Position numbers and translations under genes: made by a program. From Acidobacteriaceae bacterium (lineage in GTDB: Bacteria > Acidobacteriota > Terriglobia > Terriglobales > Acidobacteriaceae): a stretch of DNA of 33,773 nt. The DNA lies in contig CAHJWN010000043.1 of assembly GCA_903642265.1 (NCBI GenBank), forward strand, positions 1 through 33,773. Direction: 5' to 3'. Below the pieces are notes generated by a model. That model saw only the letters and a program-made list of their open reading frames with translations, made no database searches and was not told where the DNA came from. Below, piece after piece: positions 24,288 to 33,773 of this stretch. Each line of letters begins with the position of its first letter. Position 1 is the stretch's first letter.

Positions 24288-27200
24288 TTGTTCAATAAGC
24301 AATTTGGATTGCGGACGGCTAGCAAAGTAGCCACGTTTCTCGTCATGTTCCTGGCGTTCATGGTGCAAGCCCGGGCCCAGGCGGTGTCAGTAAATGGTGG
24401 TTCGATTCAGGGAACGATCACGGACAGTGCCGGGGCGGTCGTCCCACAGGCGAATGTAGTGATCCTCAGTACCGACAACGGATTTACCAGGACTCTTGCT
24501 ACAGACAACGCCGGGTTCTACAGCGTGGGGCCTCTCAACCCCGGCAGCTATAAAGTCACGGTTTCAGCACAGGGATTTTCTACCCTCGCTGTCACGACGG
24601 TCATCAGGACCGGTACTGCAACCAGCGGCAATTACAAGCTGACACTCGGCCAGGCATCCCAGACCGTTGAAGTGAATGCGGGCGCTCTCCAGGTCAATAC
24701 CGAGCAACTTGGCGTGTCCGACGTGATCACCCGCCAGCAGATCGATTCCTTACCTATAAACGGTCGCAACTTTCTCGATGTGGCTCAAGTCGAACCTGGC
24801 GTAATTCTCCAGAGCGGCGAAACCTTTGACCCCACTAAAGCCGGCTACTCTGCCATTTCTGTAGGCGGCGTTTCAGGCCGTACTACCCGGATTCTTCTCG
24901 ACGGGCAGGACATCACCGACGAAACGGTCGGAACCACCATCATGAACGTTACGACTGGCGCGATCGATGAGTTCCAGCTCAATCGCTCCACACAGGACGT
25001 TTCCGGCGAAGTCACCTCGACGGGCCAGGTTCTTGTTTCCACACAATCAGGCACAAACAAGTATCACGGGCAGTTGTTCTATAACTTTCAGGATCATCGG
25101 GTTGGTTTTGCGAGAACGACTGATGGCTTTGACGCACCCTTCCAGCGAAATCAGTTCGGCGGGAACTTTGGTGGATACCTCATCAAAGACAAGCTGTTCT
25201 TCTTTACGGACATTGAGCGTATAAAGCAGGATTCCGACGGCTCGGCTACCCTAAGCCCCACCTTTGCCGACCCTGCGAACATTGCTGGCGATTCAGCGCT
25301 TACCGCGCCCATCCAGAGTCTCTACCCTTCTATCCCCTCGCCCTACCGGGAGACATACAGCACTGTCCGTCTCGACTATAACGGCCCGTTTGGCGGCCAT
25401 TACTTTGCGCGTGCGGCGTACAACGTCAATTCTTCAAACTCTAACTACGGCGACCTCTACTCTCTATATCAATCCAGAAACAATGTGCCGGCACTTGTTG
25501 GCGGAGTCGACTTCACCACTGGCCGCTTTACCCATTCTTTCCGCGGGGGATACGAGAAGTTTCATAACCTCCTTGGCGATGGAACTGCCGGATTGACCTC
25601 TATCTACAACCCAATTCCAAGTGTGACTCTTCTTGGATCTGGTATCGATGCCGGACCGAACTTCCTTGCGCCACAGGGTACGTATCAATCAGATAAACAG
25701 CTTCGGTATGACGGTACCTGGACACATGGTTCCCACACTGTGAAGTTTGGAGCCAGCATGAACCGTCTTCTTGGCGGTGGCTTTGCAGCTTTCTACGGCC
25801 CTTCGCTTTATACCGTCTTTGGTCCGGCCAGTGCGCTTGCTAACTGCGGCGGCGTAGCTGGCGCGGCTCCGTGCATCGGTGACCCAGTCAATGGTTACTC
25901 CGCAGAGGTCTACGTCCTTGGCAACGGCAATGGCTTTTTCACCGAGAAGCCCGGCTTCGGTCTGAGCGGAGGCGGCGTTGAGGACTGGCGCAGCGGCGCA
26001 TACGTTGCGGACACCTGGAAGGTGAGTTCGTACTTTACGGCTACCGCAGGCCTGCGATACAGCGTTGACACCGACCGCGCCAACCAGGATCTCTCTACCC
26101 CGTTGTGCTCCAGCGTCGATCCTTTGCTTCAATTTGCTGGCTGCACGGGCGACACTCCTTTGTTCGATCAGTTCCAAGTCGGACTCGGCAAAAAGACCCA
26201 TCAACCCTACGCGAACTTCGGTCCGCAGGCTGGATTCGTATTCAGCCCGGGGAATCACAAGACCGCCGTCCGCGGCGGCGTCGGAATCTTCTATGAAAGC
26301 GACATCTTTAATAACACCTCGAACGCCCGTAGCTCGGTTGTGAATGCGAAAGGTAACTATTTCAACTACACAGAAGTATGCGGCGGTGTCAATACCGTCG
26401 TCATTCCGGGTACCGGCCCAGTGAGTGCCGTCAACGGCGTGCCACTTTCCACAATTTGCAACGAGCCAATCACTCAGGCAGCTCCGCAGATCAACGCGTT
26501 GAAGGCGCAGTATCAAGCAGCATCTTCGACCGGTGGAGCAAATCCGGGTTATATCGGTGTGGGTGGCGGTCTGCACTCAGCCGGCATCTATGGAGCTCCT
26601 TACAAGACACCGTACTCGATTCAGATCAACGGCGGTATTCAGCAGGAAATTGCAAAGGGAACAATCGTCAGCGTTGACTTCGTTCATAACGCAACGATTA
26701 AGATCCCGTTGCTCATAGACGTAAATCACGTTGGCGCGGCACGTTACCTTAACACCGCCGCAGCACAGGCCGCAGTTACAGCAACATTGGCAGCTTGCGG
26801 CGCAACCTCTGTTGCGAATGCAATAGGCCCTGGCGGTTGCCCTGGCCTCCATCCTGGTGCGGGCGCTGCCGGCCCAGGCTCTGCGACAATAATTGACTTT
26901 GCCTCGAATGGCCTCGACTCAGCCAATCAGGTAAACGGTGGTTATCCGATTTCATATACTGGTGGTCCTGCTCCCGCTTTCGCCGGAGCAAATCCTAATG
27001 TTGGACTTGGCGACTTCATTTTGCCAGTCGGACGGTCTGGCTACGACGCTCTGCAAGCAGTCCTTCGCCAGCAGGTTTCGCATCCAGCGCCTGGCATCGT
27101 CAGCGGAAATTTCCAACTCTCCTACTCCTTGTCGAGGTCCGTCAATCCTATCTCCGGCAATAACAACTCCGACCAGTTTTTCAACTCCGCTCCATACGAT

Positions 27201-27944
27201 CAGGACAACCCGAACCTTTACATGGGACGGTCCACTCTCGATCACACGAATGAACTCAGCTTTGGTGGCAGCATGCTGGTCAAGCATGGTGTGAATGTTG
27301 GTGTAATTGGGCACTTCTTCTCGGCCTCGCCCAATTCGCTGACCCTCGACAACTCCTCCGGAGCTGCTGGCGAGATCTTCAGAACTGACGTAACGGGCGA
27401 CGGGACGACAGGCGATCTTGTCCCAGGAACGGTCCCCGGTGCTTACATGCACAGCGTCAAAGGCAATGGTTTGAACAACCTGATCAACTCCTACAACTCG
27501 CAGCATGCTGGCACGCCAACTCCTGCGGGTAATGCTCTGATTAGCGCAGGAATCTTTACAGGTGCACAGCTCGTAGCTCTGGGTGGTGTACAGCAGCCAA
27601 TTGCTCTTGCACCCACCACGCCACTGAACAACTCTGCGTTCCGCGCGTTTGATGCAAATGCCTCCTATCCCATACGGTTGGCTCGCTTCCGCGAGGGATT
27701 GAGCATTGAACCGGGTGTCGCGATGTATAACATCGGCAACCTGGCGAACTTTACATCATTTGCGAACGGACAGCTTGCAAGCGTAGCAACTGCAGGTGGT
27801 CCAACCGGTGCGGGTCTGAACACAAATCTAAACGGCGACAATAATCTAGCTGTTCAGAATAGTCACAGGATCCAGCGCGGTTCGGGCACTTTCGATCAGG
27901 GTGCACCGCGCACAACTGAGTTCCAGTTGAAGGTGAACTTCTAA
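24288..27944 (+). CDS. TonB-dependent receptor with carboxypeptidase-regulatory domain (Oar-like)
   Basis: An outer-membrane receptor of 1218 residues from TTG 24288. It has a signal peptide (MFNKQFGLRTASKVATFLV, then hydrophobic, ending VQARAQ), a CarboxypepD_reg-like domain at about 40-125 (IQGTITDSAGAVVPQANV and NPGSYKVTVSAQGFS), a plug at about 150-250 with ITRQQIDSLPINGRNFLDV, and a long barrel ending FQLKVNF. Two TTG codons in frame each have their own good ribosome binding site: 24252 behind AGGAGG and 24288 behind AGGGGAG. I prefer 24288 because it gives a standard signal peptide. A sigma-54-type promoter lies upstream and a near-perfect terminator follows. Substrate unknown. Confidence 0.92.
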   Translation: MFNKQFGLRTASKVATFLVMFLAFMVQARAQAVSVNGGSIQGTITDSAGAVVPQANVVILSTDNGFTRTLATDNAGFYSVGPLNPGSYKVTVSAQGFSTLAVTTVIRTGTATSGNYKLTLGQASQTVEVNAGALQVNTEQLGVSDVITRQQIDSLPINGRNFLDVAQVEPGVILQSGETFDPTKAGYSAISVGGVSGRTTRILLDGQDITDETVGTTIMNVTTGAIDEFQLNRSTQDVSGEVTSTGQVLVSTQSGTNKYHGQLFYNFQDHRVGFARTTDGFDAPFQRNQFGGNFGGYLIKDKLFFFTDIERIKQDSDGSATLSPTFADPANIAGDSALTAPIQSLYPSIPSPYRETYSTVRLDYNGPFGGHYFARAAYNVNSSNSNYGDLYSLYQSRNNVPALVGGVDFTTGRFTHSFRGGYEKFHNLLGDGTAGLTSIYNPIPSVTLLGSGIDAGPNFLAPQGTYQSDKQLRYDGTWTHGSHTVKFGASMNRLLGGGFAAFYGPSLYTVFGPASALANCGGVAGAAPCIGDPVNGYSAEVYVLGNGNGFFTEKPGFGLSGGGVEDWRSGAYVADTWKVSSYFTATAGLRYSVDTDRANQDLSTPLCSSVDPLLQFAGCTGDTPLFDQFQVGLGKKTHQPYANFGPQAGFVFSPGNHKTAVRGGVGIFYESDIFNNTSNARSSVVNAKGNYFNYTEVCGGVNTVVIPGTGPVSAVNGVPLSTICNEPITQAAPQINALKAQYQAASSTGGANPGYIGVGGGLHSAGIYGAPYKTPYSIQINGGIQQEIAKGTIVSVDFVHNATIKIPLLIDVNHVGAARYLNTAAAQAAVTATLAACGATSVANAIGPGGCPGLHPGAGAAGPGSATIIDFASNGLDSANQVNGGYPISYTGGPAPAFAGANPNVGLGDFILPVGRSGYDALQAVLRQQVSHPAPGIVSGNFQLSYSLSRSVNPISGNNNSDQFFNSAPYDQDNPNLYMGRSTLDHTNELSFGGSMLVKHGVNVGVIGHFFSASPNSLTLDNSSGAAGEIFRTDVTGDGTTGDLVPGTVPGAYMHSVKGNGLNNLINSYNSQHAGTPTPAGNALISAGIFTGAQLVALGGVQQPIALAPTTPLNNSAFRAFDANASYPIRLARFREGLSIEPGVAMYNIGNLANFTSFANGQLASVATAGGPTGAGLNTNLNGDNNLAVQNSHRIQRGSGTFDQGAPRTTEFQLKVNF

Positions 27945-27963
27945 CCGCATTCCAACAGAAAAG

Positions 27964-27996
27964 ACGGGCGATCTCCGCGAGGAGGTCGCCCGTTTT
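27964..27996 (+). terminator. Rho-independent terminator of the second TonB receptor
   Basis: A 13-bp stem: ACGGGCGA (27964-27971) with TCGCCCGT (27986-27993), extended by TCTCC/GGAGG with one G-U pair, closed by a GCGA tetraloop of the GNRA type, followed by a T-run. Confidence 0.93.
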
Positions 27997-28062
27997 ATCT
28001 TGCGCATCGTTAGGAAGCCGATCTAGAAAGCTGCAAGCTTGTCTGTTCAGTCACACCTGCAT

Positions 28063-28797
28063 TTAAGACTCGCGCTTACCTGCTTCAAGCTCCTCAATTC
28101 GATTCTGAAGCTGCTTCAACGAGGTCTCCAGTGCCTCAATCCGGTCTGCCATCTGCATCGATCCGTTCCCAAGCGAAAAACCCGATTGTGCTTGGTGGTT
28201 CCGTGCCTCCAGGGTGGGGCGAGTTCGCTCCGTAGCAGCAATCGGCCCGCCCAGCAGGTGAGCGTATCGCGATTCGCGGGAGCCAGGCTGGCGCGTCAGC
28301 ATCACCACAAGCGATTGCACCGATGAACCGGCGGCATCAGCGGATGTACCAGCGGCGTCAGATCCGTTGACTTCGCTATTGGCCGTAGTTCCCCGATTCG
28401 CCATGCGCTCCAGCGTGGATTGGACAGCCCCGATATCGTCGAAGCTGTACATCCGGTCAGCCCGGCTACGCAGTTCGCCAGGAGTCTGCGGTCCCCGAAG
28501 CAGCAGAAGGCAGAGTACGGCTGTCTCGTCGCGCCGCAGGTTGAGCACGGTCCGAATGCGATGCTCGTACTTGGGCACCCTCGAATCGCGCACTGGCGAC
28601 AGGATGTCGAGATCTTCAAGCGAGTGCACCGCCTGGCGGACCTCATCTTCGGTAAGGTCCATCACAGGATCACGGCTCGAGCGCTGGTTGCTTGCGGAAA
28701 TGAGCGAGTTTAGCGAGAGCGGATAATTCTCCGGGGTAGTAATCTCTTTCTCGATCAGGGAGCCAAGTACACGAAGCTGAATTGCGTCAAGCGTCAT
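28063..28797 (-). CDS. yceH: YceH family (DUF480) protein
   Basis: A 244-residue protein of the YceH family, built of two winged-helix domains. Recognisable blocks are LDAIQLRVLGSLIEKEITTP, then ENYPLSLNSLISASNQRSSR, DPVMDLTEDEVRQAVHSLEDL, and LLLRGPQTPGELRSRADRMY; the last is nearly identical to the family's C-domain motif. A coiled-coil (IEALETSLKQLQNRIEELEAG) closes the protein. The function is unknown; a DNA-binding role is suggested by fold only. The frame is open to 28881, but family alignment favours ATG 28797; it lacks a strong ribosome binding site. It is convergent with the second TonB receptor. Between residues about 150 and 180 lies an Ala/Ser/Thr-rich insert not typical of E. coli YceH. 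Confidence 0.9.
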   Translation of the reverse strand: MTLDAIQLRVLGSLIEKEITTPENYPLSLNSLISASNQRSSRDPVMDLTEDEVRQAVHSLEDLDILSPVRDSRVPKYEHRIRTVLNLRRDETAVLCLLLLRGPQTPGELRSRADRMYSFDDIGAVQSTLERMANRGTTANSEVNGSDAAGTSADAAGSSVQSLVVMLTRQPGSRESRYAHLLGGPIAATERTRPTLEARNHQAQSGFSLGNGSMQMADRIEALETSLKQLQNRIEELEAGKRES

Positions 28798-28934
28798 CTC
28801 TCTAGGTTGCCACAGGCTGGCAAAGCTCGACGGCTTCGGCATCCCTATGCCGCATAACGAAACCGCGCGAGCCACAGACAAATCTCGTCTGTTGACCCAC
28901 GCGGCTTTTCTGCAACAGTGTTGTTCGACTGGGC

Positions 28935-29624
28935 TTACTTTACTGAATGGAAGTAGCGAGCAACCGTGCGAACGAAGTGTCTTGCGCCGTGGGGTACAGC
29001 CACACTGCCGTGCAGGATCTCTTCGTACGGCTTCGCTTGCCCACCGTAATAGAGGTTCGTGTCATCTACATTCTGCGACACAACGGCTCCATTTAGATCG
29101 ACGCCAGCAAAGAGGCCCTTCGACCTGGAGTAGGTCAGCAGCTCTGCGCTGAGCAGGATGTCTGTCGACGCGGCAGCATTGCGGCCTACCGGGCCTGCAG
29201 CGGCAGCAGCATCTGCGCCAATCTTGAACTTCGAGTGCAGCAGGTCTTCAAAACCCTTATCGTTCACCGCGACCAGGACGAGGTCAGTCGACTGCCCGCC
29301 GATCTGGAAGCCGAAGCTGCCGCCCGCGAGCCGTAGGAAGACCGGTGCGCTCCAGCCATTTGAGGTGCGGCATGTCACGACACCCTGCCCATACGACGCA
29401 CCGACTACGAACGCCGCCTTCTTGACGCTCGGAATCACGGCAATGCACTTTGCCTTGCTCACAATAAAATCGGGTACACCGCCATCCGGCGTGGACTCAA
29501 TCTGGCTGATGACCTTCGTTGCGGATGCCAGGCGTACGTTCAATTCCGATACGCTCTCGGCGTGAACAGGCAGAGCGGTGGCGGATACCAAGGCGAATGT
29601 GGTTGCCCACAAAATGTTTTTCAT
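28935..29624 (-). CDS. Exported SYLF-domain (Ysc84 lipid-binding) protein
   Basis: A 229-residue exported protein: signal peptide (1-22, ending VHA) followed by a SYLF domain over the rest. Typical blocks are FIVSKAKCIAVIPSVKKAAFVVGASYGQG, which is described here in two halves (SKAKCIAVIPSVKKAAFVVG and ASYGQGVVTCR), WSAPVFLRLAGGSFGFQIGG, and DILLSAELLTYSRSKGLFAG with the final EILHG. In eukaryotes the domain binds phosphoinositides; the bacterial role is unknown, perhaps lipid contact in the periplasm. The ATG is preceded by AGGAGA at good spacing. It is divergent from the DUF882 peptidase gene and lies 137 bp from the yceH start. Confidence 0.9.
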   Translation of the reverse strand: MKNILWATTFALVSATALPVHAESVSELNVRLASATKVISQIESTPDGGVPDFIVSKAKCIAVIPSVKKAAFVVGASYGQGVVTCRTSNGWSAPVFLRLAGGSFGFQIGGQSTDLVLVAVNDKGFEDLLHSKFKIGADAAAAAGPVGRNAAASTDILLSAELLTYSRSKGLFAGVDLNGAVVSQNVDDTNLYYGGQAKPYEEILHGSVAVPHGARHFVRTVARYFHSVK

Positions 29625-29848
29625 CGAATCTCCTAGTGATCCTGGCAGCGGTCCATTACCTAGGACGGCCTAACCAGTCACACTAGAGTTGGATGCAGAG
29701 TTGTGTCGGCAAACCAACAACATCCTTCCGAAGTGACGCAAAAGTGTTACTTGGCATGGGTTACTTGCAACTAGAGTGGGATAAACTAACAAGATTGAAT
29801 GCGGTTTCGCGAATGCCATTCGCGGTCACATCAGTTTGGAGCGTGGGA

Positions 29849-30556
29849 ATGCGGTTTGGGACTCGTTTGTGTCGGGCGATGGCAATACTGATTGCGGTAG
29901 CTTCGTTTTGTTGCGCGTCAATCTCCTGCAGTGCAGCGCCGTCGTCTCAGGACACTGTGCAATCAACCGAACTCCCGATGACTTCGACCCAGAGTTTGTC
30001 AGGCAAGATCTACAGCCTGCACCTTCATCATCTGCATACTGGCGAGAGTCTTAGTGTCGTCTATCGCATCGGCGACCAGTACATTCCTGAGGCGCTCGAC
30101 GAACTCAATCACTTCCTGCGTGACCATCGCACCCAGGATGCCAGCCACTACGATCCTAAAGAGTTTGATCTCCTGCATTCCATAATGGCGAGCCTTGGGA
30201 AGCCAAATGGCGTGATCGACATTGTCTGCGGCTACCGCACGCCCTGGAGCAATGCATATCTTCGGCAGGGCAGGACATCGAGCGGCGTTGCCGAACATAG
30301 CCAGCACATCGAAGCCAAGGCAATCGATATTCGCGTCCCCGGAGTACAGACAGCGAGGCTCCGCGATACGGCAGAATCGTTTGAGGCTGGAGGCGTCGGC
30401 TACTACCCCGTGTCGCAGTTCGTCCATGTCGACGTGGGCCCGGTCCGGACCTGGTCCTTCGGCGAGCGCCACCGTACACGTGGGCGCCTCCGCACTGCCA
30501 CCCTCCGCCACCATGCTCGCAACCGCCGCGCTGTAATCCACCATTACGGCAATTGA
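29849..30556 (+). CDS. DUF882/MepK-like murein peptidase
   Basis: A 235-residue exported protein of the YcbK/MepK (DUF882, M15-like) family; E. coli MepK cleaves peptidoglycan cross-links. After a signal segment (about 10-30), the zinc-site pattern is present: SQHIEAKAIDI with His153 and Asp160, and FVHVDVGPVRTW with His193. The motif TGESLSVVYR and the block VCGYRTPWSNAYLR are also typical. The chosen ATG has GGAG seven bases upstream; the frame continues upstream to 29693 without a ribosome binding site. The last 30 residues are Arg- and His-rich and unlike the family. Outside the frameshifted toxin relic downstream, no operon partner is evident. Confidence 0.88.
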   Translation: MRFGTRLCRAMAILIAVASFCCASISCSAAPSSQDTVQSTELPMTSTQSLSGKIYSLHLHHLHTGESLSVVYRIGDQYIPEALDELNHFLRDHRTQDASHYDPKEFDLLHSIMASLGKPNGVIDIVCGYRTPWSNAYLRQGRTSSGVAEHSQHIEAKAIDIRVPGVQTARLRDTAESFEAGGVGYYPVSQFVHVDVGPVRTWSFGERHRTRGRLRTATLRHHARNRRAVIHHYGN

Positions 30557-30583
30557 GTTTTTAAGAGGGAAGGGCAGCAGGCA

Positions 30584-30986
30584 ATGGTGCGTCTTCCTAC
30601 TCTCTCAACGAGTTAAGGGGAGGCCTGACCAGCACGTCATTTCGCTGGCTTGGCAGCTTTCCTTTGGAAGAGGCTTTTCTGAGCGTGGTCACTCTTCAGG
30701 AAATCCGAACCGGAACTGAACTGTCTCCCGCCAGTCGCAAGCGCAACTATCTCGAATTCGGGTTGCTGAATCAGGTGAAACGAAATTATGTGGGACGTAT
30801 TCTGCCGATTACTGAGCAGATCGCCGACGTATGCGGAAGACTCATCGCGCAGCGGCGAAAAGCATCGGAGACACCGAGGACCAACGATTTCTACTGGCTG
30901 CTACTGACATGGTGCATGGTTTATCAGTGGCGATGATGAACCGGAAGCACTTCGACCAACTCGGCGTGGAGTTGGTTGAGTTCTAG
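30584..30986 (+). pseudogene. Decayed VapC-like PIN-domain toxin gene
   Basis: Relic of a VapC ribonuclease toxin. The block LSVVTLQEIRTGTEL and the following GRILPITEQIADVCGRLIAQRRKA are typical of the VapC middle, but it occurs in an ORF without a proper start; from an ATG at 30584 the first frame stops within about 10 codons, and the LLDTN segment with the first catalytic Asp appears to be missing. After residue block RTND the frame changes at a TTT run (30888-30890); in the next frame follow FLLAATDMVHGLS, then MNRKHFDQLGVELVEF and TAG at 30984-30986. One lost T would restore the join. No vapB antitoxin is beside it. At least two lesions make this inactive. Confidence 0.8.
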
Positions 30987-31169
30987 CGGGGGGCTCATAA
31001 GCGATGATCTTACGCTCCGGATATTAATCTATCTTGCGATGACACGGACCATCTTCCCCACCTCGCTGCTACCAGTTCTGGTTTGTGCCGCCCAATCTGA
31101 TCCTTATACCTTATGGAGCATGTCCTCGAACTCGCGCTTACTTGAGTTCCTGGCCATCTCACACAAAGA

Positions 31170-31193
31170 AAGGCCGCCATTGCTGGCGGCCTT
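31170..31193 (-). terminator. Terminator of the radical SAM gene
   Basis: A perfect 10-bp stem AAGGCCGCCA (31170-31179) with TGGCGGCCTT (31184-31193), loop TTGC. On the minus strand it is followed by TTTCTTTG, fitting a rho-independent terminator about 50 bp beyond the radical SAM stop codon; on the plus strand a T-poor CTCGTT follows. Confidence 0.85.
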
Positions 31194-31244
31194 CTCGTTG
31201 TTGTCTTCTGATTTGGCGCGAAGCGCGTCTGCTGCATGCAATGC

Positions 31245-33371
<2,127 letters not shown>

Positions 33372-33402
33372 GTTTGTCTCTGTCTCCTAAGAGGTCAAAA
33401 TC

Positions 33403-33444
33403 CTGATGCTTTGAGTACCTACGCTCTGATGCTTTAAGTACCTA
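33403..33444. repeat. Two-copy direct repeat in the radical SAM leader
   Basis: CTGATGCTTTRAGTACCTA occurs at 33403-33421 and 33426-33444, differing at one base, with a 23-bp period (about two helical turns). A -10-like TATATA on the minus strand overlaps the outer edge, so the repeats would lie at the transcription start of the radical SAM gene. Confidence 0.6.
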
Positions 33445-33696
33445 TATATAGATAGCCTGGATGCAGCTTTAAGCTTATCCGACTCCCCGTTTCGCGAAGG
33501 AGTAGGCAGTCTGGTTCACGCAAGGTCTGCACCTGCGGACGTGCGACAGACTTACACTTATCAGCCTACGCAGCCGAGTACCACTTCGGAAGCATTTGGG
33601 GCTGGACTGCGACAATCTGCATTGAATGGGTCAGTAAGCGATCTGGAAAGAATCTCGCGATAGAGACGAAGAGGCATGGCTTCTGACTGCCAGGCG

Positions 33697-33773
33697 ACAT
33701 TGCGGCAGGAGGAGAGCAACATTGTGCCAGGAGAGGAGCGACATTGAGGCAGGAGAAACTGACATTGCGCCGT
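33697..33773. repeat. 22-bp tandem repeats at the window edge
   Basis: Units start with ACATTG at 33697, 33719, 33741 and 33762 (periods 22, 22, 21; the last is cut by the edge). Consensus ACATTGNGSCAGGAG followed by a purine-rich AG block. A degraded unit (TGCCAGG) precedes the first. The period is not a multiple of three, so it is unlikely to be coding. Confidence 0.75.

Larger units (their letters stand above)
33372..33773. other. Non-coding right edge with two repeat systems
   Basis: About 400 bp without a supported gene. It contains the radical SAM leader (minus strand) with a TATATA box near 33445-33450, a two-copy direct repeat, and a 22-bp tandem repeat reaching the end of the window. 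Confidence 0.6.

Noticed and set aside
29752..29771. A third sigma-54-like site ahead of the DUF882 gene (TGGCATGGGTTACTTGCA)
   Set aside because: The GG and GC elements are 12 bp apart, not 10, so it breaks the strict RpoN spacing.
31104..31157. Tiny minus-strand frame MARNSSKREFEDMLHKV beyond the radical SAM terminator
   Set aside because: Only 17 codons and no ribosome binding site; probably chance.
33697..33773. CRISPR array at the right edge
   Set aside because: Units abut with no unique spacers and no cas genes are present.

Overview
This 33.8 kb window looks like chromosomal DNA of an Acidobacteriota bacterium, probably class Terriglobia (the Granulicella, Terriglobus and Edaphobacter group). 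The pointers are two very long Oar-like TonB-dependent receptors with an N-terminal carboxypeptidase-regulatory domain, a GWxTD-domain lipoprotein, a DUF5715 protein, a planctomycete-type c-type cytochrome and a Tes/Mss-like radical SAM enzyme. These occur together in that group, and the DNA is GC-rich. The assignment is inference from gene families; no rRNA gene is present.

Left part (1-12.4 kb): mostly housekeeping genes. A TPR lipoprotein ends in a clear terminator. It is followed by a biotin carboxylase and a biotin-carrier gene that together have the length of one acyl-CoA carboxylase alpha subunit but are split at an ATGA overlap; the first half has no ATG, GTG or TTG at its expected N-terminus. 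Next come a Yip1-type membrane protein converging on an M20 metallopeptidase (8-bp overlap), lpxC and folK 9 bp apart, a secreted TPR protein divergent from an S9 peptidase, a DUF5715 LAS-type peptidase, and a small cytochrome c.

Middle part (12.4-18.4 kb): a PEGA-domain protein, then a DarT-DarG DNA ADP-ribosylation toxin-antitoxin module directly downstream of gyrA and on the same strand. A strong inverted repeat sits in front of darT. The darTG segment is visibly more A/T-rich than its neighbours, which suggests acquisition.

Right part (18.4-33.8 kb): two TonB-dependent receptors flank a GWxTD lipoprotein. Each receptor is preceded by a sequence matching the sigma-54 -24/-12 promoter with exact GG-N10-GC geometry, which suggests joint RpoN control. 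Then follow YceH, a SYLF (Ysc84) protein, a DUF882/MepK-like peptidase, a decayed vapC toxin gene, and a 708-residue radical SAM protein that I read as a candidate membrane-spanning or tetraether lipid synthase. The last 400 bp hold no gene but carry a 23-bp-spaced direct repeat in front of the radical SAM gene and a 22-bp tandem repeat running off the window edge.

Most interesting for follow-up: the radical SAM lipid-synthase candidate, the paired sigma-54 promoters, the darTG module with its operator-like repeat, and the split, start-less biotin carboxylase. I found no tRNA, rRNA, CRISPR array, transposase or integrase.
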